This document shows positions 51,388 through 59,748 of a stretch of 64,000 nt of DNA, one piece after another (the stretch's first letter is position 1; each line of letters begins with the position of its first letter). The position numbers and the translations under genes are program-made. Under the pieces are notes generated by a model that made no database searches, was not told the DNA's origin, and saw nothing but the letters and a program-made list of their open reading frames with translations. This DNA comes from Domibacillus sp. PGB-M46 (GTDB taxonomy: Bacteria > Bacillota > Bacilli > Bacillales > Domibacillaceae), in contig NZ_JAKGCR010000002.1 of assembly GCF_022668875.1 (NCBI RefSeq), forward strand, positions 248,001 to 312,000. Reading direction: 5' to 3'.

Positions 51388-51411
51388 CTCTCCCAGCTGA
51401 GCTAAGGAATC
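51339..51411 (-). tRNA. tRNA-Val (GAC)
   Basis: 73-nt canonical cloverleaf: acceptor GATTCCT/AGGAATC, D arm GCTC/GAGC, anticodon arm CTACC-TTGACAG-GGTAG with anticodon GAC, T arm CTGGG-TTCGAAC-CCAG, discriminator A. CCA not encoded. Integration target of the adjacent element. Confidence 0.93.
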
Positions 51412-51550
51412 GTTTACTGACAATTTATATTCTATTCAATAAAGTCTTCGATGTCAACAAGTTTATGTATCTTTATGGATGTAAGTTCATATTGCTCCTC
51501 TTTTATGCTTGCAGTATGAGGTTGGCAGCTCCAACCAGGCCTTGATTACC

Positions 51551-51592
51551 AAAGCAGGCCCTTTTCCGCCAAACGGCAAGGGCCTGCTTTCT
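51551..51592 (-). terminator. Terminator of the UbiB-family gene
   Basis: AAAGCAGGCCCTT and AAGGGCCTGCTTT form a 13-bp stem with T runs on both strands. Confidence 0.85.
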
Positions 51593-51596
51593 TCTA

Positions 51597-53243
51597 TTAT
51601 TTAATCTTCCGCCACATAAGATACAGCACAGTCATAAAGAGAACCGTCATTAAAAACGCTGTAATAAGCGCGATAATATACGTATTCGTCCCGGAAATCG
51701 GTGACTGGTTCCCCATGGAGACGAAAATGCCGGCCATAATAATACTGAAAGCGAGCATAATCACACTGAGGACGATGAGTGACGCCATCCGTTCAAGGCG
51801 CCTCATCAGATTGTTATCGGCGGTTACATGCATTTTCAGCTTCGGCTGGCCGCCTTCCCATTCATTCAGCGTTTCATTTAAAATACTCGGCAGCTTGTTG
51901 GCGGCCATTTTAAACAAGCGCAAAAATGAACGGGATTCGCGTATCACTTCCTTTGGATGAATACGTCCAAACAGCACCTCCTTCGCCATATCGCGCACCA
52001 TGCCGGATAAGCTTGAGCCCGGATCAAGAGCAATGACGGTTTGTTCCACTTTCAGAAAAGCCTGTCCCACTTGAACAAAATCTTTTGGAATGGAAATGTG
52101 ATGGCGGCCGGCAACAGCAAAGAGCTCCTGCAGCATAGCGCCCATTTGGACCTCCGCAAGCTCAACGTCCATGTATCCCGCCATCCAGCGGCTGATGTCA
52201 CGCTGAAGCTGGCGCCGTTCGATCGGCTTTCGCGCACCGAGTTCGAGCACAAGCATCGACAGCGCTGCGGCATCGCGGTCAGCGAGGGCAAACAAGCAGT
52301 CTGATAACAGATGCCTCATATCCTCTGACAACCGGCCGGTGTTACCGAAATCAATCAGCCCAAGACGGCCGTCATCCAGAAGCAGCAGGTTGCCCGGGTG
52401 CGGATCGGCATGAAACACGCCATCGATAAATACCTGGCGCAGCACAGTTTCCGACAAAGCCCGCGCAAGCTCCTGCCGCCGCTCGACATCCATTTCTTTG
52501 ATCACATTGCCCCGCAGTGATTTTCCGTTCGCAAATTCCATCACCAGCATTCGCTCGGTCGTCCATTCCGAGAAAATACGCGGTACATAAATACGCTTAT
52601 CTTTCATCGATTCCCGCATTCCCGCCGCCTCGGCGGCTTCGAGCCGGTAGTTCATTTCCCGGCCAAGGGCCGCCGCGAAATCATCAATAATCGCTTTTAA
52701 GCTGATCTGCCGCGCAAGCTCGGAGTTTCGCTCAGCGAGGCTGGCCAACTGGCGCAAAATCGAAATGTCGTTTCGAATTACCGGCTCGATGCCCGGCCGG
52801 CGAATTTTGATCGCAACCTCTGTTCCATCCTTTAAAGCAGCGCGGTGCACCTGTCCAATTGACGCGGCACCGAGCGGCATTTCTTCTATATACAATAGCC
52901 AGTCTGCAATCGGCTGTCCCGTTTCTAACTCCACAATCTTTCGAATATCATCAAACGGCATTGCCGGTGCACTGTTTTGCAGCTTGGCAAGCGGCTCTGT
53001 CCAGGATGGAGGCAGCAGATCGGTTCGCGTGGATAAAAACTGCCCAAGCTTCATAAAGGTCGGACCCAGGTCTTCAAGCGCCCGCCGCAGTTCTTCGCCT
53101 TTTACATTTTGTTCTTTGGCGGCCCAGCGTGTGAACGGAATTTTTTCCGCCAGCCCAAGATCTTTTATGTACCCAGCAAAGCCATGCCTTGCAAAAACTG
53201 CCACGATTTCCGGCGCACGCCGGAGCGTCCCGATTTTCACCAC
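51597..53243 (-). CDS. AarF/UbiB (ABC1/ADCK) family atypical kinase
   Basis: 548 aa. Seen: the KxGQ motif in FMKLGQFLSTRTDLLPP, the Ala-rich loop GAASIGQVHRA, VAIKIRRPG with the invariant Lys, HADPHPGNLLL as catalytic loop and LIDFGNTGRL as the metal-binding DFG. Two membrane helices close the C-terminus (about 492-545). Homologues support ubiquinone or other isoprenoid-quinone lipid biosynthesis through ATPase-type activity; in Bacillaceae the target may be menaquinone or other lipids. Monocistronic, divergent from yjcH. Confidence 0.88.
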   Translation of the reverse strand: MVKIGTLRRAPEIVAVFARHGFAGYIKDLGLAEKIPFTRWAAKEQNVKGEELRRALEDLGPTFMKLGQFLSTRTDLLPPSWTEPLAKLQNSAPAMPFDDIRKIVELETGQPIADWLLYIEEMPLGAASIGQVHRAALKDGTEVAIKIRRPGIEPVIRNDISILRQLASLAERNSELARQISLKAIIDDFAAALGREMNYRLEAAEAAGMRESMKDKRIYVPRIFSEWTTERMLVMEFANGKSLRGNVIKEMDVERRQELARALSETVLRQVFIDGVFHADPHPGNLLLLDDGRLGLIDFGNTGRLSEDMRHLLSDCLFALADRDAAALSMLVLELGARKPIERRQLQRDISRWMAGYMDVELAEVQMGAMLQELFAVAGRHHISIPKDFVQVGQAFLKVEQTVIALDPGSSLSGMVRDMAKEVLFGRIHPKEVIRESRSFLRLFKMAANKLPSILNETLNEWEGGQPKLKMHVTADNNLMRRLERMASLIVLSVIMLAFSIIMAGIFVSMGNQSPISGTNTYIIALITAFLMTVLFMTVLYLMWRKIK

Positions 53244-53377
53244 ATTGTCACCTTCTCTGTTTCCATTATTTTGTTCATCATACCATACTCACTGCTGCCT
53301 CTGCTTGCAAAAGAACATTTATTCCCTCTTGGTCATGGTACAATAAGCTGACTGCATTTTTTACAGGAGGTTTTGAC

Positions 53378-54091
53378 ATGAAACGCGGAACCATTCAGGA
53401 TCACTTTATTCATTCAGCCGAATTAGGAGAAGACGTTTCTTTTTTGGTATACGTGCCGGCAGACTTTTCACCGATGTTTTCGTATACCTTTTTAATCTGC
53501 CAGGACGGCAAAGACTACTTTCAGCTTGGACGGCTCCCGCGCCTGGCCGATGAACTGCTCGAAGCGGAAGAGATAGAACCGTTGATTATGGTCGGCATTC
53601 CCTATCTTAACAAGCATGACCGGCGCGAAAAATATCATCCGGACGGCGTGCAGCAATCCGCATACATACGCTTTCTCGCCAATGAACTTGTGCCTTATCT
53701 GGACGGGCAATTTCCGGGGCATGGCAACCGTTTTGGCCGTGCGCTCGCGGGCGATTCCCTTGCTGGTACCGTTTCCTTTATGGCAGCGTTAAAACATCCA
53801 GATTTATTCGGGCGCGTCCTGATGCATTCGCCTTTTGTGGACAGCACCGTAATGAATTTAGCCGAGTCGGCAGAGACTCTTCCTTCTCTTTATCATGTGA
53901 TCGGCACTGAAGAAACGGATGTGCTGATGACAAACGGCGAACGGGCGGACTTTCTGACGCCGAACCGGGCGCTTTCTTCGCTCCTATCCAGCAAAAGAAA
54001 CGACTATTTTTATGAGGAGTTTGCCGGCAATCACACATGGACTTACTGGCAAAAAGACATGAAACGGGCGCTTTTAAAAATGTTCGAATGA
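53378..54091 (+). CDS. yjcH: Esterase-like alpha/beta hydrolase YjcH
   Basis: 237 aa, of the putative-esterase (Fes/D-type) family. Seen: FLVYVPADFSPMFSYTFLIC, the nucleophile elbow ALAGDSLAG (Ser in GDSLAG), a DxxH arrangement with His in AGNHTWTYW near the end. AGGAGG precedes the ATG; longer readings upstream cross the divergent promoter. Followed by yjcG and yjcF in the same direction, the same trio as in B. subtilis. Substrate unknown. Confidence 0.88.
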   Translation: MKRGTIQDHFIHSAELGEDVSFLVYVPADFSPMFSYTFLICQDGKDYFQLGRLPRLADELLEAEEIEPLIMVGIPYLNKHDRREKYHPDGVQQSAYIRFLANELVPYLDGQFPGHGNRFGRALAGDSLAGTVSFMAALKHPDLFGRVLMHSPFVDSTVMNLAESAETLPSLYHVIGTEETDVLMTNGERADFLTPNRALSSLLSSKRNDYFYEEFAGNHTWTYWQKDMKRALLKMFE

Positions 54092-54170
54092 GGCCTGCCT
54101 CCCATTCTGCATTTTTGAAAACGTTTGGTATACTAATAGAGAAAAGGTTATTTTAAAGGAGTGAATGAAC

Positions 54171-54686
54171 ATGAAATACGGTGTTGTCATTTTTCCATCA
54201 AAATCTTTGCAGGATAAAGTAAACGGTTACCGGAAACGGTACGATCCGCATTATGCGCTCGTGGCGCCTCATATTACGTTAAAAAGCCCATTTGACGCAG
54301 ATGAACAGGATATAAGCAAGATTGCAGAGCAGCTGCGCCGTGTTGCTTCGCTTCATCAGCCGTTTTCGTATCACGTCAGCAAAGTTAAATCGTTCGAACC
54401 GGTAAATAACGTGATTTATTTTAAAGTGGATCCGAACGATACACTCACTTCTTTATATGAAATGCTCCATACGGAGGAATTTCCGGGTGAGGAGCCGTAC
54501 GGATTTGTTCCCCACATTACAATCGGCCAGAAGCTGTCCAATGATGAACATTCCGATGTTTATGGAGCCCTGCAGATGGAATCAATTGATTTAACGGAAA
54601 AAGCAGACCGTTTTCATTTACTGTATCAGCTTGAGAATGGCTCATGGACAGTTTATGAAACATTTTTACTTGGGAAGGATGCATAA
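54171..54686 (+). CDS. yjcG: 2H phosphoesterase-family protein YjcG
   Basis: 171 aa, same length as B. subtilis YjcG. Seen: the two HxT/S motifs of 2H phosphoesterases, APHITLKSPF near residue 40 and VPHITIGQKLS near 115, which form the catalytic pair of this fold. Related enzymes act on cyclic phosphodiesters or 2',5'-linked nucleotides; no activity is settled for YjcG. Start chosen after AAAGGAG. Stop is 3 bases before the yjcF start. Confidence 0.9.
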   Translation: MKYGVVIFPSKSLQDKVNGYRKRYDPHYALVAPHITLKSPFDADEQDISKIAEQLRRVASLHQPFSYHVSKVKSFEPVNNVIYFKVDPNDTLTSLYEMLHTEEFPGEEPYGFVPHITIGQKLSNDEHSDVYGALQMESIDLTEKADRFHLLYQLENGSWTVYETFLLGKDA

Positions 54687-54689
54687 AAC

Positions 54690-55118
54690 GTGAACGTTGT
54701 AAAAACAACAGATCTTGATCAGCGGGAAGATGCGTATTCTGTACGCACAACCGTTTTCGTAGGAGAACAAAATGTTCCGCCTGCACTTGAAATTGATGAG
54801 TTGGAAGATGAAGCTGTTCATTTTATTTTGTATGACGAAGAGCAAAAGCCGTGCGGCGCCGGACGGTTTCGTACTGTCGGAGAATTTGGAAAAGTGGAAC
54901 GGATTTGTGTGCTCAAAGAAGCAAGAGGGCGCGGCGCCGGCAATCTGATTATGGAGGCGATTGAGCAGCATGCTCAATCGGTAGCCGGCCTGACAATGCT
55001 TAAGCTTGACGCACAGCTTCACGCTATTCCCTTTTATGAAAAGCGCGGCTATACAGTCGTATCTGGCGAGTTTTTGGATGCAGGCATTTTGCATAAAACG
55101 ATGACAAAACCGCTGTGA
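54690..55118 (+). CDS. yjcF: GNAT-family acetyltransferase YjcF
   Basis: 142 aa. Seen: VRTTVFVGEQNVPPALEIDE at the start, then GAGRFRTVGEFGKVERICVL and the acetyl-CoA motif KEARGRGAGNLIMEAIEQHA, ending FYEKRGYTVVSGEFLDAGI then LHKTM, all as in the YjcF/ElaA-like group. A GTG or ATG-equivalent start four bases after the yjcG stop indicates translational coupling. Substrate unknown. Terminator follows. Confidence 0.88.
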   Translation: MNVVKTTDLDQREDAYSVRTTVFVGEQNVPPALEIDELEDEAVHFILYDEEQKPCGAGRFRTVGEFGKVERICVLKEARGRGAGNLIMEAIEQHAQSVAGLTMLKLDAQLHAIPFYEKRGYTVVSGEFLDAGILHKTMTKPL

Positions 55119-55122
55119 CCAC

Positions 55123-55160
55123 AAAAAAGCGTATTCTCGATGAGGGGAATACGCTTTTTT
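55123..55160 (+). terminator. Terminator of the yjcHGF operon
   Basis: AAAAAAGCGTATTC and GAATACGCTTTTTT form a perfect 14-bp stem. Confidence 0.9.
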
Positions 55161-55185
55161 GTGCGCTTATGTAAACGCTGCTTCA

Positions 55186-55446
55186 TTATGCAAGACGGTC
55201 AATTTCAATGCCTCTTCCACTGATCTGCGCCATATGTACACGAAATGCTTCATGCTCACTTTGCCGTTTTCTTCTTATTTCTTCCGTGCTTAACTGGACC
55301 TGCGGCTCTGTGCGCTCTTGCAGCACTTTTTCAAACGTTACTTTTGAAGTCGGATCAATCGGTGCATACCCAACGGCTGCTTCGTTTAAAACCCGTTCTC
55401 TGTAATCATTGTATTGGAATTGTGGGATTGGAAGAATGTAGCCCAT
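55186..55446 (-). CDS. Hypothetical protein, 86 aa
   Basis: Start at the ATG behind AAAGGAG; a longer frame begins 30 bases upstream. Soluble: MGYILPIPQFQYNDYRERVL, NEAAVGYAPIDPTSKVTFEK, STEEIRRKRQSEHEAFRVHM and a charged end. The IPQFQYxxYxxR opening is a motif I associate with small Bacillus proteins of the sporulation and yjc neighbourhood, but I do not recognise the family. Function unknown. Confidence 0.65.
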   Translation of the reverse strand: MGYILPIPQFQYNDYRERVLNEAAVGYAPIDPTSKVTFEKVLQERTEPQVQLSTEEIRRKRQSEHEAFRVHMAQISGRGIEIDRLA

Positions 55447-55601
55447 GTTATTCGCTCCTTTCGATAAAATATTCATTAATCTCCATATATATTCGCTTTT
55501 TCCTCATTTATTCCTTACGTAAACGCTTTAATTGAGAAACAGATCATTTGGCCTGTATAAATAGGAAAAAGAGCAGCGTTTTTGCTGCTCTCCTTCTAGG
55601 C

Positions 55602-55850
55602 TCATTTGATCATCTTTGTGATCGTATTCATATCGAGCTTTTTGCCGTCTTTTAAGATCGTGCGGACGATTTCATCTTCGACCTGCTTCGGCACTTTTTT
55701 CCCGGCAAGCGCGGCTGTTTGCGCGACAACCGCACGGATTGTCCGTTCATCTTTGAAATCAGCATATTGAAGAGAGTCGACGAGTGCAAATATATCGCTC
55801 ATACGCACGCCGGTCTTTTTTTCAATATTGCCAAAAAATTTATCGTTCAT
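55602..55850 (-). CDS. spoVIF: Stage VI sporulation protein F
   Basis: 82 aa, homologue of B. subtilis SpoVIF (YjcC), needed for spore coat maturation through control of GerE-dependent genes. Seen: FFGNIEKKTGVRMSDIFALV, DSLQYADFKDERTIRAVVAQ, AALAGKKVPKQVEDEIVRTI and the end MNTITKMIK. GGAGG precedes the ATG. Located directly downstream of a YjcZ-type small gene, as in Bacillus. Confidence 0.88.
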   Translation of the reverse strand: MNDKFFGNIEKKTGVRMSDIFALVDSLQYADFKDERTIRAVVAQTAALAGKKVPKQVEDEIVRTILKDGKKLDMNTITKMIK

Positions 55851-55873
55851 TGTCCGCTCCTCCTTCTAATGCA

Positions 55874-55987
55874 TCAATAAAAACTCGCACCGACGATGAT
55901 GAGCAAAATGAACAAAACAACAATCAATACAAATGTGCTTGAGCCGCCGTAACCGCCACCGTAACCGCCGCATCCATACATTGCCAT
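55874..55987 (-). CDS. YjcZ-family sporulation micropeptide, 37 aa
   Basis: [19 protein letters not shown] followed by a single hydrophobic helix [16 protein letters not shown]. The Gly/Tyr-rich head and one membrane span are the hallmark of the YjcZ/SscA small spore-assembly family. GGGGGAGAAATAT precedes the ATG. Too short for most gene callers. It lies between spoVAE and spoVIF on the same strand. Confidence 0.85.
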   Translation of the reverse strand: MAMYGCGGYGGGYGGSSTFVLIVVLFILLIIVGASFY

Positions 55988-56055
55988 ATATTTCTCCCCC
56001 TTTCACTGTTCTCTCCTTATCATATGAGAGGAGTGCAAAAAGGGATGGGCCCTGT

Positions 56056-56412
56056 TCACCCTTTTGGTTTAAAAAAGAGGGCACCGATAAATCCAAACAC
56101 GATCGCAGCAGAAATACCTGAGCTTGTCACTTCAAACATGCCGGTCAGCACGCCGACTACCCCATGGAGCTTCGCTTCCTGCATCGCACCTTCTACAAGT
56201 GAGTTGCCAAAGCTTGTAATCGGCATTGTTGCACCGGCGCCGGCAAAACCTACAAGCGGTTCATAAAGATCAAAGCCTGCAAGCAGTGCTCCGACTGAAA
56301 CGAGAATCGACAACGTATGACCTGGTGTCAACTTTCCAAGGTCCATCATAAGCTGACCAATGACACAAATAAGCCCGCCGACGACAAATGCCCAAAAAAA
56401 CATTGCGATCAT
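56056..56412 (-). CDS. spoVAE: Stage V sporulation protein AE
   Basis: 118 aa, the SpoVAE (SpoVAEb) membrane subunit of the dipicolinic-acid channel. Seen: four hydrophobic segments with VGGLICVIGQLMMDLGKLTP, GHTLSILVSVGALLAGFDLY, FAGAGATMPITSFGNSLVEG and GMFEVTSSGISAAIVFGFIG, all strongly conserved. SpoVA proteins import dipicolinic acid into the forespore and release it in germination. Only this spoVA gene is present here, not the full operon, which suggests a solitary extra copy. Confidence 0.92.
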   Translation of the reverse strand: MIAMFFWAFVVGGLICVIGQLMMDLGKLTPGHTLSILVSVGALLAGFDLYEPLVGFAGAGATMPITSFGNSLVEGAMQEAKLHGVVGVLTGMFEVTSSGISAAIVFGFIGALFFKPKG

Positions 56413-56428
56413 CTTCTTCTTCCTTTCT

Positions 56429-56878
56429 CTACGCCATTTCTTTTTTCAATTTAATAATTTCCGCCAGGCGTTTATCCGCTTCTTTTTCTGTAAAATGTCC
56501 CGCTTCCATATCTTCTTTTAAACGAACTGCTTCAAGAAAAATCTTATAATCGCTTGACACAACAATTTCTACTTTTTCTTTTTCTGCCGTTTTTTTCATA
56601 CGTTCAGCCAGGTTTTTTTCGATTTGCTTCATTCGAAACCGCTCCAGATGGCGCACTTTGTAAGCTACAAGCAGCTGCTTCGTGCCTTTTACAACGGCTG
56701 TATCGTAAATCTCATCAAAAGAATCTGCTTCCTTTTTTATTTCCGCTGCCAGCTGATCGTCATGACCGTCCAGCTGAACAGCATCGGGATCTGCTTTTTC
56801 AATCATCGCCGTCCCGTCGTGCTCGGGTCCGCACCCTGCCAGCAAAAGAACTAAAAAAATGCACGCTGTTTTTTTCAT
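56429..56878 (-). CDS. YhcN/YlaJ-type sporulation lipoprotein
   Basis: 149 aa. Lipobox LLLAGC at residues 11-16 after MKKTACIFLV. The rest matches the Spore_YhcN_YlaJ layout: a strand-helix domain with KGTKQLLVAYKVRHLERFRM, KQIEKNLAERMKKTAEKEKV and EIVVSSDYKIFLEAVRL. GGAGGTG precedes the chosen ATG. Such lipoproteins are made in the forespore and found in the spore inner membrane. It lies just upstream of spoVAE on the same strand, probably cotranscribed. Confidence 0.82.
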   Translation of the reverse strand: MKKTACIFLVLLLAGCGPEHDGTAMIEKADPDAVQLDGHDDQLAAEIKKEADSFDEIYDTAVVKGTKQLLVAYKVRHLERFRMKQIEKNLAERMKKTAEKEKVEIVVSSDYKIFLEAVRLKEDMEAGHFTEKEADKRLAEIIKLKKEMA

Positions 56879-56969
56879 ACCCGCACCTCCGTTTTCGATC
56901 AGTATGTGCGAAACCAAAAAAAAAATTCCATTCAATGCGGCATTTGTCCATGCCTTTTTGAATGAAATT

Positions 56970-56978
56970 CATACTGTA
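56970..56978 (+). promoter_or_regulatory. Putative SigK/SigE -10 element before the coat gene
   Basis: CATACTGTA matches the CATAnnnTA -10 of mother-cell sigma factors, 33 bases before the start of the coat gene. A convincing -35 was not found. Confidence 0.35.
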
Positions 56979-57010
56979 ATAATGTACCGATATTAAAGGA
57001 GGAATGCACA

Positions 57011-57514
57011 ATGGGATGCCACAAGCATCGCGATGATGACAAGTTTGAGAGCTGTGTATGCGAAGTTGTCCGCGCGATCCGTGATATTCAAGACGCACGA
57101 GAAGATGAAGAGTGCCGTGATTGCAAAGACTGCTTCGCTGAGCCGCTGGGCGACCTGGATGGACCGCGCCGCCGCAATGCAGACACACGTGTGTTTACAC
57201 TGACAACAAAAAAAGGAAAGCCATTTTTTGCTTTCTTTAGTCCAGATGAAGCTGATGATTGTGACGCCGGCTGTGTATCCATCTTCTTCCGTGTAGAAGA
57301 TGTATTTGACAGCTGCTGTGCGCGCCTGCGGGTACTTATGCCGCTTGATGATGATCATGAGCCGGTTAACCTTGCATGCGACGAAGGCATCAGCTTAAAG
57401 CAGGTGTGCAAAGTCGAAAATTTTGACAAGACACGAAGCTGTGTAACGGTCGATCTAAATGAGTTTATTGCGGTTCAGTGCATCAAAGACGTTGATCTTG
57501 ATATCTGCCGTTAA
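57011..57514 (+). CDS. Spore coat / exosporium protein of the CotY-CotZ-ExsY family
   Basis: 167 aa, Cys-rich. Seen: FESCVCEVVRAIRDIQDARE, ECRDCKDCF, then the family core FTLTTKKGKPFFAFFSPDEA, CVSIFFRVEDVFDSCCARLR, VLMPLDDDHEPVNL and the end CVTVDLNEFIAVQCIKDVDL. These proteins self-assemble into the spore crust or exosporium base, with cysteines giving cross-links. AAAGGAGG precedes the ATG. Divergent from the YhcN-type gene, convergent with cotO. It could be the local CotZ or CotY equivalent; I cannot choose. Confidence 0.88.
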   Translation: MGCHKHRDDDKFESCVCEVVRAIRDIQDAREDEECRDCKDCFAEPLGDLDGPRRRNADTRVFTLTTKKGKPFFAFFSPDEADDCDAGCVSIFFRVEDVFDSCCARLRVLMPLDDDHEPVNLACDEGISLKQVCKVENFDKTRSCVTVDLNEFIAVQCIKDVDLDICR

Positions 57515-57520
57515 AATCTA

Positions 57521-57550
57521 CCGCCTCCACTAACGGGGCGGCTTTTTTTA
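57521..57550 (+). terminator. Terminator of the coat gene
   Basis: CCGCC/GGCGG stem with an 11-base loop and seven T. Confidence 0.75.
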
Positions 57551-57955
57551 TGTTCCAGCGAGACGGATATACACAATGTCAGCAATGGGAACCTGCACCG
57601 GTGCATGGCTTTCTTCATCAAGTATCCATACGTACGTTTCATCAAACGATTGAATAACACCCCGAACCGTAGGACCGCCCCACTCAAAACGGCACGGAAC
57701 CGGAATGCGCCGCTCAGCAAGGTAAACGACTTTTTCTGTTATGCTCATTTCCCGAAATGGTTTTAAGCGGCCGTCGCCTGACTTTTCTTCTTTTTTTTGG
57801 ACCGGCGGCGTCAATTGCTTTTCCTCAGCCTCTTGTTTCACCTCTTCGATAATTTCTCCCTCTGATTCTGCTTTAGCAATTTTCTGCATTACGGGCTGAA
57901 TAGGTGTCAAATGAGGCTGACCAATATAAAGCAAGGGACCAGGTGTTTTTTTCAT
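57548..57955 (-). CDS. cotO: Spore coat protein CotO
   Basis: 135 aa. Seen: the CotO opening MKKTPGPLLYIGQPHLTP, an acidic Lys/Glu/Gln-rich middle (residues 25-70), and the conserved C-terminal KPFREMSITEKVVYLAERRI, PVPCRFEWGG, RGVIQSFDETYVWI and VYIRLAG. In B. subtilis CotO is a late mother-cell gene and a morphogenetic coat protein. The linker is variable in the family. It lies beside fabI, as in B. subtilis. Confidence 0.9.
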   Translation of the reverse strand: MKKTPGPLLYIGQPHLTPIQPVMQKIAKAESEGEIIEEVKQEAEEKQLTPPVQKKEEKSGDGRLKPFREMSITEKVVYLAERRIPVPCRFEWGGPTVRGVIQSFDETYVWILDEESHAPVQVPIADIVYIRLAGT

Positions 57956-58023
57956 ATGCACACACCTCCGCTTTTTTGTCCAGTATATGCAGAAAAACCG
58001 CCCAATATGGACGGTTTTTAAAA

Positions 58024-58803
58024 TTAATTGCCTGTAATGTGGTAGCCGGAATCCACATGAATGTTCTCACCGGTGATGCCACGAGACATATCACTGAACA
58101 AGAAAACAGCTGTATCGCCTACTTCTTCCTGTGTTGTTGTCCGGCGAAGCGGTGCCCGTTCTTCAATTTGAGTCAGCATCTCATTAAAATCACTAATGCC
58201 TTTTGCAGCCAGTGTACGAATTGGCCCTGCAGAAATCGAGTTCACACGAATGCCGTCTTTGCCAAGATCAGCAGCCAAATAACGCACGCTTGCATCAAGG
58301 GACGCTTTTGCCACGCCCATCACATTGTAGTTTGTAATTACGCGCTCACCGCCGAGATACGTCAGTGTCACAATGCTGCCGCCTTCTGTCATAAGAGGCT
58401 TCGCATATTTTGCTACCGCTGTCAGCGAGTAAGCACTGATGTTGTGGGCAAGCATAAAGCCATCACGGGATGTATCGACAAAATCGCCGTCTAGGTCTTC
58501 TTTGTTAGCAAACGCGATACAATGAGCAAGACCGTGGATGACACCTTCTTTTTCTTTGATGGAACGGAAGCATTCCTCAATCGCGAAATCATCTGTTACA
58601 TCACATGGTAAAATGAACGGATCCTTTTGATTTTCAAGTGTTGCCGCCAGGTCACGAACGTTTTTTTCTAAACGATCGCCTGCATAAGTAAAAACAAGAC
58701 GTGCTCCTGCTGCGTCCAGAGAGCGGGCAATTCCCCATGCAATGCTGCGCTTGTTGGCAACACCCATTACGACAAACGTTTTTCCTTCAAGTGAAAATAG
58801 CAT
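58024..58803 (-). CDS. fabI: Enoyl-[acyl-carrier-protein] reductase I
   Basis: 259 aa. Completes the fatty-acid elongation cycle by NADH-dependent reduction of enoyl-ACP. Seen: MLFSLEGKTFVVMGVANKRSI (GxxxxxSxxxG dinucleotide motif), the catalytic pair in YLGGERVITNYNVMGVAKAS (YxxxxxxK), and SAGPIRTLAAKGISDFNEML. Start is the ATG after TGGAGG; a longer upstream frame lacks a site. The standard type targeted by triclosan-like inhibitors in other bacteria. Monocistronic. Confidence 0.95.
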   Translation of the reverse strand: MLFSLEGKTFVVMGVANKRSIAWGIARSLDAAGARLVFTYAGDRLEKNVRDLAATLENQKDPFILPCDVTDDFAIEECFRSIKEKEGVIHGLAHCIAFANKEDLDGDFVDTSRDGFMLAHNISAYSLTAVAKYAKPLMTEGGSIVTLTYLGGERVITNYNVMGVAKASLDASVRYLAADLGKDGIRVNSISAGPIRTLAAKGISDFNEMLTQIEERAPLRRTTTQEEVGDTAVFLFSDMSRGITGENIHVDSGYHITGN

Positions 58804-58966
58804 AAATCCGTTCCTCCATTTATACAAGTTATTAGTACCTAGTGTTAATCTTATCATGATTACCAAAAAAATCAACGAATATCATGCCAGCTTTTGCCCG
58901 GCTTTTAAATTTTCTCCAAACGGATTATACTAGTGCAGTAGACAAAAATGAATGGGGAGCGATTGA

Positions 58967-59713
58967 ATGAAGCTGGATATTATCGGAGACATACACGGCT
59001 GTTTCGATGAGTTTCATATGCTGACGCATACGCTTGGATACAAATGGGACGAAGGTATCCCTATTCATCCTGATGGGCGGACGCTGGCTTTTGTCGGCGA
59101 CTTAACCGACCGCGGCCCGGATTCGGTCCGGGTAATGGACGTTGTCTGCCGGCTGTTTGAAGAGCAAAATGCCCTTTTTGTGCCAGGCAACCACTGCAAT
59201 AAGCTGTACCGGTATTTTCTTGGCAACAATGTTCAGGAAACACACGGACTGGAAACAACAGTGGCAGAGCTTGATTCCATGCCTGCCAATGAATACCGCC
59301 TGCTTAGAAAACGGTTCCTTTCTATGTATGAAGAGTCACCGCTCTATCACGTGCTTGAAGACCGGCGGCTTGTGATTGCTCACGCCGGGATACGTGCCGA
59401 CTATATTGGCCGATTTGATGCGCGTGTAAAAACGTTTGTGCTTTATGGAGACATTACAGGGGAAAAACATCCGGACGGCTCCCCTGTCCGCCGCGACTGG
59501 GCAAAAAAGTACACAGGAGATGCATATGTTGTGTACGGCCACACGCCTGTCAGCGCGCCGCGCGCGATCGGCAACACCATCAATATCGACACCGGCTGTG
59601 TATTTGGCGGCAAGCTGACCGCACTGCGATGGCCGGAGCGTGAAATCCTATCGGTGGATTCCCAACAGCCGCTCGTTCGAGAAAAATTCCGTTCATTCAG
59701 CGATGTTTCATAA
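58967..59713 (+). CDS. prpE: Bis(5'-nucleosyl)-tetraphosphatase / protein phosphatase PrpE
   Basis: 248 aa metallophosphoesterase. Seen: [20 protein letters not shown] (GDIHG), [15 protein letters not shown] (GDxxDRG), [13 protein letters not shown] (GNH) and [15 protein letters not shown] with the remaining metal His residues. In B. subtilis PrpE hydrolyses Ap4A asymmetrically and influences germination. AAATGGGGAG precedes the ATG. First in the B. subtilis-like block that continues with yjbO, nadK and relQ on the other strand. Confidence 0.92.
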   Translation: MKLDIIGDIHGCFDEFHMLTHTLGYKWDEGIPIHPDGRTLAFVGDLTDRGPDSVRVMDVVCRLFEEQNALFVPGNHCNKLYRYFLGNNVQETHGLETTVAELDSMPANEYRLLRKRFLSMYEESPLYHVLEDRRLVIAHAGIRADYIGRFDARVKTFVLYGDITGEKHPDGSPVRRDWAKKYTGDAYVVYGHTPVSAPRAIGNTINIDTGCVFGGKLTALRWPEREILSVDSQQPLVREKFRSFSDVS

Positions 59714-59748
59714 AAAAACCGGGTTCCATAGTGGAATCCGGTTTTTTT
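59712..59748. terminator. Bidirectional terminator between prpE and yjbO
   Basis: AAAAAAACCGGGTTCCA and TGGAATCCGGTTTTTTT form the stem, between convergent stops. Confidence 0.88.

Larger units (their letters stand above)
43094..51411. mobile_element. Integrative element of about 8.3 kb in tRNA-Val
   Basis: Bounded by the two 50-bp att repeats, with a tyrosine integrase next to the intact tRNA-Val. Cargo from left to right: a SecB-like chaperone, a small charged protein, an ADP-ribosyltransferase-like protein, a BRO/KilAC antirepressor and its partner, three tandem repeats, an A-depleted island, immunity-like genes and a sigma-like regulator. No capsid, portal, terminase, relaxase or conjugation genes are seen, so it is a satellite-like or degenerate prophage/genomic island. 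Gene density and GC are lower than in the flanks. Confidence 0.88.
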
